This document shows, one piece after another, positions 17,522-26,022 of a stretch of DNA of 64,000 nucleotides. This DNA is from Herbaspirillum robiniae (GTDB taxonomy: Bacteria; Pseudomonadota; Gammaproteobacteria; Burkholderiales; Burkholderiaceae_D). Under the pieces are notes generated by a model. That model was not told the DNA's origin. It saw nothing but the letters and a program-made list of their open reading frames with translations, and searched no databases. Location: NCBI RefSeq assembly GCF_002213415.1, contig NZ_NJGU01000003.1, forward strand, positions 62,001-126,000. Direction: 5' to 3'. Positions within the stretch are counted from its first letter, which is position 1, and each line of letters starts with the position of its first letter. Both the position numbers and the translations under genes were made by a program.

Positions 17522-18320
17522 GGCGTATTCAGGAGTAGGTGGCGGCCCGGCCGACAGTTCTTCGGCGGGCAGCGCGTCACGGCAGGGCGCCGTTGCGGCC
17601 TGACTGCATGATAAATCGGTTCGCGCGCAGGCGCTGCCGCGATGACATTCATTTTCACCGCTTACATCGCGTCACAAGTCGGGGCGTGAACCGGGGGGAT
17701 GAAATGACGCATGAATTGAGGCATGCACCGACGCATCTACCGGCGCATGAGCGGGCGCTCGTCTTCACGCGCACGACCTCGCCCGCGCAAGGTCATCCGG
17801 CGCACATCGTCGCGATCATCGCCATCGCCGATCGCGGGCCCGACGCATGTTCTCGATCGCATGCGGCCCGCAGAAAACGCAGAGTGGAAATGCATCCAAA
17901 AGAATGCATCGCAATCGTCTGACGAAAATCGGCTGTGCGTCTGCGAAGCACAGCCCGTGCGCTTCTCCGGCCAGCGCATGTCGCCTGCAGGCGACGCGTT
18001 CGCTACGTCAACTGTTACATCTTTTTTAGTTACAAGGCCTGCGGAAATATAAATAATTTGTGCTGCGGTTCATGCACGAATTCATCGTGCGATCCTGGTT
18101 GCGGACACCTTCGTGAAGCATCGTCCTTCACTCCATTTCATCCCGTTCGTTCATCGCGAAACATCAGCGAGGAGACTGCGCGCGAAGACGATGCGAAGCG
18201 CGTGAAATTGCATTTTCGCTGTTACAAAATTCTCGTGAACTTTCGAATAGGTGTCCTGCCGAATCGCACAGGTTTCTTGCCTGGCAAGCTTTTCCGGCGC
18301 ATTGCCGGCGCCGGGAAGAT
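17522..18320. other. Gene-poor region upstream of bactofilin
   Basis: About 800 bases with lower and uneven GC content. Several overlapping short frames exist but none has a ribosome site together with plausible protein composition. The stretch at 17995-18060 is A/T-rich and could carry a promoter. I see no RNA gene or mobile-element open frame. Confidence 0.5.
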
Positions 18321-18392
18321 CAGGGTCTGTTCACATTGGATATGCAGGATTTTTTTGCCCGCGCATCGCAGATCCAATGTGAGCAGACCCTG
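18321..18392. repeat. Long inverted repeat, candidate non-autonomous element or hairpin
   Basis: Two 21-base arms, 18321-18341 (starts CAGGGTCTGTTCACATTGGA) and 18372-18392, are reverse complements with one mismatch and are separated by 30 bases. There is no T run after the second arm, so it is not an ordinary terminator. It may be the remains of a small inverted-repeat element, or a regulatory hairpin upstream of bactofilin. Confidence 0.7.
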
Positions 18393-18556
18393 AAAACCTG
18401 TCGACGCGCGACGCGCATCTGAATAGTCGGACCCGCCCAGAAGGTCCTTCGAATTTGCACGGCACCTTGTCCGCTGCCTGTTTGATTCATATGCGCACCG
18501 CCTTGTTTTTTCGTGCTTCCCGTTTTGCACGCCCCCTATCAATTTCAGGAGATCAC

Positions 18557-19081
18557 ATGCTTCGCTCAGAATCCCTCTTCGGCAAACGTGAAACCAGTTC
18601 GACCAATTCCCCCTTCAGCGCAAACAATGGCGTTTCTCAATCCACCGGCGGAGGCAGCGTGACCAGCGTGCAAAAACCCACCCAGTATCCTTCCTCGGTG
18701 CCGACCACGGCGCCGGCGGCCGGCGAAGAGACCGGCAGCAAGCTCACCGTCGGCCCCAACATCAAGGTCAAGGGCGAGATCGAAGACTGCGACACCCTGG
18801 TGGTCGAAGGCAAGGTCCAGGCCACCATCAACTGCCGCGTGGTGCAGATCGCCGAACGCGGCGCCTTCAAGGGATCGGCCGAGATCGACCTGGCCGAGAT
18901 CCGCGGCGAGTTCGACGGCGACCTCACCGTGCGCCAGAAGCTGGTGATCTATTCCAGCGGCAAGGTGACCGGCAAGATCCGCTACGGCAAGCTGGTGATC
19001 GAAGAGGGCGGCCAGCTCTCGGGCGACCTGCAGGTCGGCGGCGGCCACGAACAGAAGGAACTGCTGCACAAGACCGCCTGA
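18557..19081 (+). CDS. Bactofilin family polymer-forming cytoskeletal protein
   Basis: A 174-residue protein. A disordered Ser/Thr/Pro-rich N-terminus (1-60) precedes a core of repeated short beta-strands: KLTVGPNIKVKGEIEDCDTLVVEGKVQATINCRVVQIAERGAFKG... then LVIEEGGQLSGDLQVGGG. The periodic Gly and hydrophobic pattern and the VxGxI turns define the bactofilin (DUF583) beta-helix, which self-assembles into filaments at the membrane and can position cell-wall or polar proteins. An AGGAGATCAC ribosome site precedes the ATG. The usual M23 peptidase partner is not adjacent. Confidence 0.9.
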   Translation: MLRSESLFGKRETSSTNSPFSANNGVSQSTGGGSVTSVQKPTQYPSSVPTTAPAAGEETGSKLTVGPNIKVKGEIEDCDTLVVEGKVQATINCRVVQIAERGAFKGSAEIDLAEIRGEFDGDLTVRQKLVIYSSGKVTGKIRYGKLVIEEGGQLSGDLQVGGGHEQKELLHKTA

Positions 19082-19393
19082 GGCAAGGGGCAGGGCGCGG
19101 CCGCACCGGACTGTGCGGCCGGGCTCGCCCGGCAGGACGACGGCAAGTGTGTGCGGCCTAGGGCCGCGCGGGTTGCCATTGCCTGCAATATTGCTTGAAT
19201 GAAATGTGTGGCCGGATTGGCATGCAAAGGCGTGCCAACGGCGCCCAATCGCCCTGAAAAAGCGGGCCGGGTTTGTCCGCATGGCTCTGCCGTGCGACAA
19301 TAGCGCCTTTCGTCTTTCGCCGGCCGGGTCGCGCCGGCGGCGGCCAGCCGGATCCCTCCGCGCCGCAGACGCTGGCGTTACTCGGTTCATTTC
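19082..19393. other. Intergenic region with a GC hairpin before purU
   Basis: CGGCCGCAC (19098-19106) pairs with GTGCGGCCG (19113-19121) just after bactofilin. There is no T tract, so termination here is uncertain. The remainder to the purU start contains GTGCGACAATAGC near 19292-19304, a weak promoter candidate. No gene is seen. Confidence 0.45.
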
Positions 19394-20263
19394 ATGACTC
19401 ACCCGGAATACATTCTTACTCTGTCCTGCCTGGATCAGCGCGGCATCGTGCATCGCGTCTCGGGCTTCCTGGCCGACCACGGCTGCAACATCATCGACTC
19501 GGCACAGTTCGGCGACGGCCAGTCCAAGCTGTTCTTCATGCGCGTGCATTTCTCGTCCGAGGACGCGGGCGTCTCCGATGCGCAGCTGCGCGCCGACTTC
19601 GGCGTGCTGGGCGATTCGCTGCAGATGAACTGGCAGCTGCATGACGCCATCAAGAAGCCGCGCGTGATGCTGATGGTGTCCAAGATCGGCCACTGCCTCA
19701 ACGACCTGCTGTTCCGCTACAAGAGCGGCCTGCTGCCGGTGGAGATTCCGGCCATCGTGTCCAACCACACCGATTTCTACCAGCTGGCCGCGAGCTACAA
19801 CATTCCGTTCCATCACCTGCCGCTGGCCACCGGCGCGCCTGCCGAAGTCAAGCGCGTGCAGGAGCAGCGCATCATGGAAATCGTCGACGCCAACCAGATC
19901 GACCTGGTGGTGCTGGCGCGCTACATGCAGATTCTCTCGCCGGAGATGTGCGAGGCGTTGCGCGGCCGGGCGATCAACATCCACCATTCCTTCCTGCCCA
20001 GCTTCAAGGGCGCCAAGCCTTATTACCAGGCGCATGACCGCGGCGTGAAGCTGATCGGCGCCACCGCGCACTTCGTGACCGGCGATCTGGATGAAGGTCC
20101 GATCATCGAGCAGGGCGTCGAGCGCGTCGATCATTCCATGGGGCCGGATACCTTGACCGCGATCGGTCGCGACATCGAGTGCGTGGTGCTGGCGCGCGCG
20201 GTGAAGTGGTTCACCGAGCATCGCATCCTGTTGAATGGACACAAGACGGTGATCTTCAACTGA
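19394..20263 (+). CDS. purU: Formyltetrahydrofolate deformylase
   Basis: A 289-residue enzyme with an N-terminal ACT domain (residues 6-85, YILTLSCLDQRGIVHRVSGFLADHGCNI) and a C-terminal formyltransferase-like hydrolase domain. The catalytic surroundings read INIHHSFLPSFKGAKPYYQAHDRGVKLIGATAHFVTGDLDEGPII, with the conserved Asn, His and Asp. PurU releases formate from 10-formyl-THF to balance one-carbon pools and can feed PurT. The length is standard for the family. It is followed by a probable terminator at 20288-20326. Confidence 0.95.
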   Translation: MTHPEYILTLSCLDQRGIVHRVSGFLADHGCNIIDSAQFGDGQSKLFFMRVHFSSEDAGVSDAQLRADFGVLGDSLQMNWQLHDAIKKPRVMLMVSKIGHCLNDLLFRYKSGLLPVEIPAIVSNHTDFYQLAASYNIPFHHLPLATGAPAEVKRVQEQRIMEIVDANQIDLVVLARYMQILSPEMCEALRGRAINIHHSFLPSFKGAKPYYQAHDRGVKLIGATAHFVTGDLDEGPIIEQGVERVDHSMGPDTLTAIGRDIECVVLARAVKWFTEHRILLNGHKTVIFN

Positions 20264-20287
20264 TCCTGTTTTTTTGTTGTTACGGAG

Positions 20288-20326
20288 AACGCCGCTGGGC
20301 CTTGTTGGGTTTGGTGGCGTTTTTCT
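20288..20326 (+). terminator. Probable terminator after purU
   Basis: AACGCCGC (20288-20295) pairs with GTGGCGTT (20314-20321, one G-T pair), followed by TTTCTTTT. It lies 25 bases after the stop. Confidence 0.65.
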
Positions 20327-20429
20327 TTTGGTGGTGACTAAGTGGGATATCTGGATGGCGGGGCTGGGTAGTCTGGTCTTGCTGCTTTCCTGCGCGCTGG
20401 CTTGATGCTGATCTTTCTCCGGTCGGAAG

Positions 20430-20640
20430 GGAGCGCCGGGGGCGGCCCGGCAGCCGCTTACTTTTCTTGCTCCGCCAAGAAAAGTAAGCAAAAGAAGGCG
20501 GCCCCTAAGTGCCAGCCCCTTCGGGGTTCCCGCCGGAGCGCGGGGAAAAATGGGAAAGGAGGCAAGTCGCTGCGCTCCGGCCTCCTTTCTGATCCATTTT
20601 CCCCCGCGCTCCGGCGGCTGGCCCCCAAGGGGACAGCGTT
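20430..20640. repeat. Burkholderiales-type intergenic repeat with nested hairpins
   Basis: The segment holds TTACTTTTCTTG (20459-20470) opposed by CAAGAAAAGTAA (20477-20488), then a large nested hairpin. The outer arms are 20530-20553 and 20594-20617 (CCGCCGGAGCGCGGGG against CCCCGCGCTCCGGCGG) and the inner arms are GAAAGGAGGC (20554-20563) with GCCTCCTTTC (20580-20589). Such CGCTTACTTTTCTT...AAGAAAAGTAAG elements are a familiar dispersed repeat in beta-proteobacteria. It is non-coding, although its translation (KKSKQKK...) often appears as a false protein. Confidence 0.7.
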
Positions 20641-20740
20641 GCCGGCTCGCCTGCGGCTTTGCCTTGCTTCTTGCTCGCCTTCGGCCTCGCGCTGTTTGCA
20701 CCTCGTCTGCGGCTTCGATGTACCGGCTCGCTGTCTCATG

Positions 20741-21410
20741 TAATCCGTCATCCCGGCGAAGGCCGGGATCCAGTGTCGTTCGTCGCGCATCAATGAACTT
20801 CGTACAGGCGGGGCAGTGCGATTGTCGGCCTCGATGTACCGACTCGCTATCCTCCATGTAATCCGTCATCCCGGCGAAGGCCGGGATCCAGCGTCGTTCG
20901 TCGCGCATCAATGAACTTCGTACAGGCCCGGCAGTGCGATTGTCGGCCTCGATGTACCGGCTCGCTATCCCATGTAATCCGTCATCCCGGCGAAGGCCGG
21001 GATCCAGTGTCGTTCGTCGCGCATCAATGAATTTCGTACAGGCCGGGCAGTGCGATTGCCGGCCTCGATGTACCGGCTCGCTATCCCATGTAATCCGTCA
21101 TCCCGGCGAAGGCCGGGATCCAGCGTCGTTCGTCGCGCATCAATGAACTTGGTACAGGCGGGGCAGTACGATTGTCGGCCTCGATGTATCGGCTCGCTAT
21201 TCCATGTAATCCGTCATCCCGGCGAAGGCCGGGATCCAGTGTCGTTCGTCGCACATCAATGAACTTCGTACAGGCCGGGCAGTGCGATTGTCGGCTTCGA
21301 TGTACCGGCCCGCTATCCGATGAAATCCGTCATCCCGGCGAAGGCCGGGATCCAGTGTCGTTCGTCGTGCATCAATGAACTTCGTACAGACCGGGCAGTG
21401 CGATTGGAGG
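20741..21410. repeat. Array of six ~116-bp tandem repeats, each with a hairpin core
   Basis: The core TCATCCCGGCGAAGGCCGG begins at 20748, 20866, 20982, 21098, 21214 and 21330. The spacing is therefore 118 then 116, 116, 116, 116 bases. Every unit carries the stem ATCCCGGC/GCCGGGAT with a GAAG loop, followed by the conserved words TCGTTCGTCG, CATCAATGAA and GGGCAGT(G/A)CGATTG. The copies differ at only a few bases. Because 116 is not a multiple of three, the array does not encode a repeated peptide. It lies between the convergent ends of purU and the acyl-CoA ligase. Confidence 0.92.
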
Positions 21411-21459
21411 CGTTCCGAGTCCTGCCGGCATCGCTGAAAAGACCGTCCTCCAACCACAT

Positions 21460-23097
21460 TCACGGCTTGGGATACTGCTCCCGCATCACCCGCTTGTTGA
21501 GCTTGCCCACGCTGGTGCGCGCCAGTTCGGCCACGAACTGCACCCGGTCGGGCACGCCGTAGCGCGAGATCTGGCCGTTTTCCGCCGCCGCCAGCACGTG
21601 CTGGCGGATGTCTTCTTCGGCAACGCCAGCGGCATCTTTCTTCAGCACCACCAGCGCAAGCGGACGTTCGCCCCATTTTCCGTCGGCGATGCCGATCACG
21701 GCCGTTTCGGCGACGGCCGGGTGGCGCGCGATGATGTCTTCGATCTGCAGCGAGGAAACCCATTCGCCGCCGGTCTTGATCACGTCCTTGATGCGGTCGG
21801 TGACCTGCAGGTAGCCGCGTTCGTCGATGTTGCCGATGTCCTGGGTGTGCAGCCAGCCGCCGCGCCACAATTCTTCCGAGGCCTGGGCCTGATGCAGGTA
21901 GCCCTGCGTGAGCCAGGGCGCGCGCACCACGACTTCGCCGGTGCTCTTGCCGTCGCGCGGGCAGTCGTTCATTTCTTCGTCGACCGTGCGGATGGCCACC
22001 AGCGGCAGCGGGCGTCCGGTCTTGACGCGGATGGCGGCCTCCTGGTCGCCGCCCAGCTCTTCGGTGGGCACGTGCGCCAGCGTCAGGATCGGGCAGGTCT
22101 CGGACATGCCGTAGCCGGTGAAGACGTCGATGCCGCGCTCGCGCGCCGCCTTGGCCAGGCTGCCGGTCATGGCCGAGCCGCCGATGATCATCTTCCAGCC
22201 CGACAGGTCGGCCTCCCTGGCCGCTTCGCAGCCCAGCACCATTTGCAGGATGGTCGGTACGCAGTGGGAGAAGGTGACCTTCTCGCGCACGATGAGCTTG
22301 CAGATGGTGTCGGGCACGTAGCGGCCCGGGTAGACCTGCTTGAGCCCGGCCATGGTGGCCACGTAGGGCAGGCCCCAGGCGTGCACGTGGAACATGGGCG
22401 TGAGCGGCATGTAGACGTCGTCGCGATGCAGGCGGCCCTGCTGCGGCGCCAGCGCCAGGCCGGCGGTGGCGCCCAGCGTGTGCAGCACCAGCTGGCGGTG
22501 GCTGAAGTAGACGCCCTTGGGCAGGCCGGTGGTGCCGGTGGTGTAGAAGGTGGTGGCGCGCGCGTTCTCGTCGAAGTCGGGGAAGTCGTAGACGGCGTCG
22601 GCCTGCGCCAGCAGTTCCTCGTACTCGCCGGCGAAGCCCGGGCCCTTGGGGCAGGGCGTGGCGTCGTCGGTCAGCAGCACGCAGCGCGTGAGGGTGTTGA
22701 GCTCGCCGCGGATCTGTTTCAACACCGGCATGAAGTCGGAGTTCACCAGCAGCACGTCGGCCTGCGCGTGGTTCAGCGTGTAGGCGATCTGTTCGGGAGA
22801 AAGGCGCACGTTCACCGTCTGCAGCACGCAGCCCATCATCGGCACGGCGAAGAAGCATTCGAGATAACGGTGGCTGTCCCAGTCCATCACCGCGACGGTG
22901 TTGCCGGGTTGCAGGCCCATTTCGCGCAGCGCGTTGGCCAGGCGCTGTACGCGGCGGTAGAACTCGGTGTAGCTGTGGCGGCGGTCGCCGTAGACGATTT
23001 CCTGGTCGGGGGCGGTGGCCAGCGCGCTGTGCAGCAGCTGCTTGATCAGCAGGGGATAGCCATAGGCCGAAGGGGTGGTGTTGATGAGCTGGGGCAT
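21460..23097 (-). CDS. Fatty-acyl-CoA ligase (AMP-binding, long/medium chain)
   Basis: A 545-residue adenylate-forming enzyme. It has the AMP/ATP motif TFYTTGTTGLPKGVYFSH, the A5 motif FTGYGMSETCP, the A8 region TGGEWVSSLQIEDIIARHPAV with the Asp in VTDRIKD, and the C-terminal catalytic lysine in TSVGKLNKR. The organisation matches AlkK-type medium/long-chain fatty-acid ligases, which activate fatty acids to acyl-CoA for beta-oxidation or PHA synthesis. ATG 23097 has an AGAGGAGAG ribosome site; the upstream frame to 23184 lacks one. It ends about 50 bases from the tandem-repeat array. Chain-length preference is inferred only. Confidence 0.9.
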   Translation of the reverse strand: MPQLINTTPSAYGYPLLIKQLLHSALATAPDQEIVYGDRRHSYTEFYRRVQRLANALREMGLQPGNTVAVMDWDSHRYLECFFAVPMMGCVLQTVNVRLSPEQIAYTLNHAQADVLLVNSDFMPVLKQIRGELNTLTRCVLLTDDATPCPKGPGFAGEYEELLAQADAVYDFPDFDENARATTFYTTGTTGLPKGVYFSHRQLVLHTLGATAGLALAPQQGRLHRDDVYMPLTPMFHVHAWGLPYVATMAGLKQVYPGRYVPDTICKLIVREKVTFSHCVPTILQMVLGCEAAREADLSGWKMIIGGSAMTGSLAKAARERGIDVFTGYGMSETCPILTLAHVPTEELGGDQEAAIRVKTGRPLPLVAIRTVDEEMNDCPRDGKSTGEVVVRAPWLTQGYLHQAQASEELWRGGWLHTQDIGNIDERGYLQVTDRIKDVIKTGGEWVSSLQIEDIIARHPAVAETAVIGIADGKWGERPLALVVLKKDAAGVAEEDIRQHVLAAAENGQISRYGVPDRVQFVAELARTSVGKLNKRVMREQYPKP

Positions 23098-23247
23098 ACC
23101 GTTTTCTCTCCTCTGTGGCGACGCCATCGTGTGACGCCTGTTATAGGAATAAGCGTCAGATGATAACGCTAACGGTAGCTCCAAATTGTCTTGGAGGCGA
23201 CGAAATTTACATACGGCAACTGCGGCAATTTGTCGCCCCCGGGACGG

Positions 23248-23562
23248 CTACTGGCGTTCTTCCAGCGACAGCACCGTCAGCGCGCCGTCGACGCGGTCGA
23301 CGGTGAAGCTGATCTTTTCGCCTTCCCTGGCGCGCTCCAGCAGCGCCGGCGCGGCGCGAAACACCATGGTCATGCCGGGCATCTGCAGGTTGGGGATTTC
23401 GCCGTGGCGGATGGTCAGCTTGCCGGCGGCGGCGTCGACCTTGCGGATTTCGCCGTCGACCTTGGGAAGCGCGTCTTCCGCCACAGCGTTTGCTGCGCCC
23501 AGCGCCGACAGCGCCAGCAGGGCGCAGGAGAGGCAGCGGTTGATTGCGGTGCGGGTATTCAT
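23248..23562 (-). CDS. CusF-like periplasmic copper-binding protein
   Basis: A 104-residue protein with a signal peptide (residues 1-29, ending AANAVAEDA) and a small beta-barrel core. IRKVDAAAGKLTIRHGEIPNLQMPGMTMVFRA contains the His and two Met that bind Cu(I)/Ag(I) in CusF (HGEIPNL.MPGMTM). CusF's copper-capping Trp is replaced by Leu in NLQMPG. It would pick up periplasmic copper. It is the last gene of a same-strand run that includes a multicopper oxidase and a TolC-type protein, 36 bases downstream of the DUF411 gene. CusF normally hands copper to CusB/CusA, which are absent here. Confidence 0.88.
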   Translation of the reverse strand: MNTRTAINRCLSCALLALSALGAANAVAEDALPKVDGEIRKVDAAAGKLTIRHGEIPNLQMPGMTMVFRAAPALLERAREGEKISFTVDRVDGALTVLSLEERQ

Positions 23563-23598
23563 GTTGTCCTTTCGATCATGTCAGTGAGGGCCGCCCGC

Positions 23599-24069
23599 TC
23601 AGGCGGCGACGGCCTGGTAATGGCGATAGACGGAGGCCTTGCCGTCCTTGCCGATGAGCTGCACGTCATAGGCGGCGCGCGCGTGTGGATGGCGCGGATC
23701 CTCCATGCCGGGCGAGCCTGCCGGCATGCCCGCCACCGCCAGGCCGACGGCGGCGGGCTTGTCCTTGAGCAGGCGCAGGATGTCGGTCGCCGGCACGTGG
23801 CCCTCGACGGCATAGCCGCCGACCTGCGCGCTGTGGCAGGAGGCGAACCGCTCGGGCATGCCGAAGCGGCGGCGCCAGGCGCCGGTGTCGTCGACGTCGG
23901 TGGCCGCGACCTCGAAGCCGCTTGCCTGCAGATGGGCCACCCACTGGCTGCAACAGCCGCAATTGGCGTCCTTGTAGACGGCGATGCGCGGTCGCGCGTT
24001 TTGCGCGCGCGCCAGCGCGGGCAGGGCGAAGGCCGCCAGCGCGGCGAGGGTGAAGCGTCGTCGTTGCAT
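23599..24069 (-). CDS. DUF411 metal-binding protein
   Basis: A 156-residue exported protein. Residues 1-22 form a Tat/Sec-like signal (MQRRRFTLAALAAFALPALARA). The mature protein begins with IAVYKDANCGCCSQWVAHLQASGF, where the CGCC pair and following residues are the DUF411 mark. The later segment FASCHSAQVGGYAVEGHVPA and the Met-rich GMPAGSPGMED follow. DUF411 proteins are found beside copper-resistance genes and are thought to bind Cu(I) through Cys, His and Met. ATG 24069 has an AGGAGAAAGA ribosome site. The frame upstream to 24216 runs through the cupredoxin and was rejected. Confidence 0.87.
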   Translation of the reverse strand: MQRRRFTLAALAAFALPALARAQNARPRIAVYKDANCGCCSQWVAHLQASGFEVAATDVDDTGAWRRRFGMPERFASCHSAQVGGYAVEGHVPATDILRLLKDKPAAVGLAVAGMPAGSPGMEDPRHPHARAAYDVQLIGKDGKASVYRHYQAVAA

Positions 24070-24098
24070 GTCTTTCTCCTTGAGGGCGATCAGTGCGA

Positions 24099-24629
24099 TC
24101 AGTGCGATTGGCGCGAATTGGCCGAGGCGACGGTCACGCTGCCCTTCATGCCGGCGTCGTAGTGGCCGGGCTGCAGGCAGCCGAATTGCACCGTGCCGGC
24201 CTGGTCGAACTGCCACAGCAGTTCGCCGCGCTTGCCGCCGTCCAGCGTGATCTGGTTGGCGTCGGCGTGTTCCATGTCGGGGTTCTTCAGCATCGCCGCA
24301 TAGTGGGCCTTGAGCTCGTCGGCGCTGCCCAGCACCAGCTCGTGACGCAGCTTGCCGCTGTTGGTGACGACAAAGCGGATGGTCTCGCCTTGCCTGACCT
24401 GTACGCTGGCGGGCGAAAAGCGCATGCCGTCGCTCATGTCGACCCGGACGGTGCGCGCGGCCTGCCCGGCCTTGCCGGGCCGCCCGATGGCGCTGGCGTC
24501 GCCGGCGTCGGCGCCATGCGAATGGGCGCCGTGCTCCATGCCCACCATGCCGGCGGCGCAGGCGGGGAGCGCGGCGCTTGCCAGCAGCGTGGCGGCCAGC
24601 AGGCCGAGGGTGGTTTTCATCAGTGTCAT
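24099..24629 (-). CDS. Exported cupredoxin (copper-containing electron carrier or chaperone)
   Basis: A 176-residue protein with a signal peptide (about residues 1-25) and a His/Met/Asp-rich linker (MVGMEHGAHSHGADAGD), then a cupredoxin domain. Type-1 copper ligands can be seen: His in KLRHELVLG, then Cys, His and Met in FGCLQPGHYDAGMKG. The long acidic insert KNPDMEHADANQ is found in CopM/'plastocyanin/azurin family' copper-resistance proteins. It lies between a multicopper oxidase (31 bases) and DUF411 (29 bases). The start at 24629 has an AAAGGACAC ribosome site; 24620 is an in-frame alternative. Confidence 0.88.
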   Translation of the reverse strand: MTLMKTTLGLLAATLLASAALPACAAGMVGMEHGAHSHGADAGDASAIGRPGKAGQAARTVRVDMSDGMRFSPASVQVRQGETIRFVVTNSGKLRHELVLGSADELKAHYAAMLKNPDMEHADANQITLDGGKRGELLWQFDQAGTVQFGCLQPGHYDAGMKGSVTVASANSRQSH

Positions 24630-24660
24630 GGTGTGTCCTTTCAGTGGTGTCGATTCAATA

Positions 24661-26022
24661 TCAGTGCTGGTCATGTCCATGGCCCGGGTGGCCCGGACGC
24701 ATCGCGGGCGCCGCCTGCGGGGCCGGCGCATCGCCGCCTTTCCATTCATGCGCCACGCTGCCGGCCGGTGCGCGGTACCAGCCGGGATCGCGGTAGTCGT
24801 TGCGCGCCAGGTTCCTGCGCACCTTCACGGTGCTGAACATGCCGCCCATCTCGATGGCGCCGTAGGGGCCGTCGCCGGTCATCATCGGCAGCGTGTTCTC
24901 GGGCAGCGGCATCTCCATGCCATCCATGGAGCCGCCCTTGTCGCCCATGACCATGTAGTCGGGGATCAGCCGCGCGATCTTGCCGGCCACCGCCGACTGG
25001 TCCACGCCTATCATGGTCGGCACGCCGTGGCCCATGGCGTTCATCGTGTGGTGCGCCTTGTGGCAGTGCAGGGCCCAGTCGCCCTCCTCGGTGGCGTCGA
25101 ACTCGATGGCGCGCATCTGGCCCACCGCGATGTCGGCCGAGACCTCGGGCCAGCGCGAGGCCGGCGGCGTCCAGCCGCCGTCGGTGCCGGTCACGGTGAA
25201 TTCATGCCCGTGCAGGTGGATCGGGTGGTTGGTCATGGTCAGGTTGCCGATGCGGATGCGCACCCGGTCGTTCTGCCGCACCACCAGCGGATCGATGCCG
25301 GGGAAGGCGCGGCTGTTCCAGGTCCACAGGTTGAAGTCCAGCATGGTGTTGACCTTGGGCACGGCCGCGCCGGGTTCGATGTCGTAGGCGTTGAGCAGGA
25401 ACACGAAGTCGCGGTCCACCCGCATGAAGCTCGGGTCTTTCGGATGCGTCACCCAGAAGCCCATCATGCCCATGGCCATCTGCACCATCTCGTCGGCATG
25501 CGGGTGGTACATGAAGGTGCCGGCGCGGCGCGCGGTGAACTCATAGACGAAGGTCTTGCCCGGCGGGATGCCCGGCTGGGTCAGGCCGGCCACGCCGTCC
25601 ATGCCGTTGGGCAGGCGCTGGCCGTGCCAGTGCACCGAGGTCGCCTCGGGCAGCTTGTTGGTGACAAAGATGCGCACGCGGTCGCCCTCGACCACCTCGA
25701 TGGTGGGCCCGGGGCTCTGGCCGTTGTAGCCCCAGAGGTTGGCCTTCATGCCGGGCGCGATCTCGCGCACCACCGGCTCGGCCACCAGGTGGAACTCCTT
25801 GACGCCGTTCTTCATGCGCCAGGGCAGCGTCCAGCCGTTGAGCGTGACCACCGGCTGGTAGGGGCGGCCATTGGCCGGGGACAGCGGCGGCTGGGTCAGC
25901 GGGCTTTGCTGCAGCGGCGCCTCGGGCAGGCCGGCGGCGCCGGCGCGGGAGACGGCGCCGGCCGTCACGGCCAGCGCCGAGCCTTGCAGGAAGGCGCGGC
26001 GGCTGATGTTGGTGTCGCTCAT
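24661..26022 (-). CDS. Multicopper oxidase, Tat-exported (copper tolerance)
   Basis: A 453-residue three-domain oxidase. A twin-arginine signal (SRRAFLQGSALAVTAGAV) is followed by the four copper motifs HWHG (131-134), HPH (173-175), HPIHLHGH (266-273) and HCHKAHHTM (319-327), so the type 1, 2 and 3 copper sites are complete. The C-terminal region is rich in Met and His (GGSMDGMEMPLPENTLPMM, HPGHGHDQH), as in copper-resistance oxidases. It probably oxidises Cu(I) to Cu(II) in the periplasm. Its start overlaps the end of the TolC-type gene by 4 bases, so the two are translationally coupled. Confidence 0.92.
   Translation of the reverse strand: MSDTNISRRAFLQGSALAVTAGAVSRAGAAGLPEAPLQQSPLTQPPLSPANGRPYQPVVTLNGWTLPWRMKNGVKEFHLVAEPVVREIAPGMKANLWGYNGQSPGPTIEVVEGDRVRIFVTNKLPEATSVHWHGQRLPNGMDGVAGLTQPGIPPGKTFVYEFTARRAGTFMYHPHADEMVQMAMGMMGFWVTHPKDPSFMRVDRDFVFLLNAYDIEPGAAVPKVNTMLDFNLWTWNSRAFPGIDPLVVRQNDRVRIRIGNLTMTNHPIHLHGHEFTVTGTDGGWTPPASRWPEVSADIAVGQMRAIEFDATEEGDWALHCHKAHHTMNAMGHGVPTMIGVDQSAVAGKIARLIPDYMVMGDKGGSMDGMEMPLPENTLPMMTGDGPYGAIEMGGMFSTVKVRRNLARNDYRDPGWYRAPAGSVAHEWKGGDAPAPQAAPAMRPGHPGHGHDQH

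Noticed and set aside
17539..18540. Several overlapping small frames upstream of bactofilin
   Set aside because: They overlap on both strands, lack convincing ribosome sites and resemble no protein; composition is not gene-like.
20430..20740. Protein-coding gene in the KSKQKK-type repeat
   Set aside because: The translation is that of a dispersed non-coding repeat with nested hairpins; frames in it are a well-known annotation artefact.
18566..20911. Very long minus-strand open frame through bactofilin and purU
   Set aside because: It crosses bactofilin, purU and the repeats in the opposite direction and reads as low-complexity Arg/Ala/Gln sequence, a shadow typical of high-GC DNA.
20741..21410. 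Possible CRISPR array
   Set aside because: The unit is about 116 bases and nearly identical throughout, so there are no unique spacers, and no cas genes are present.
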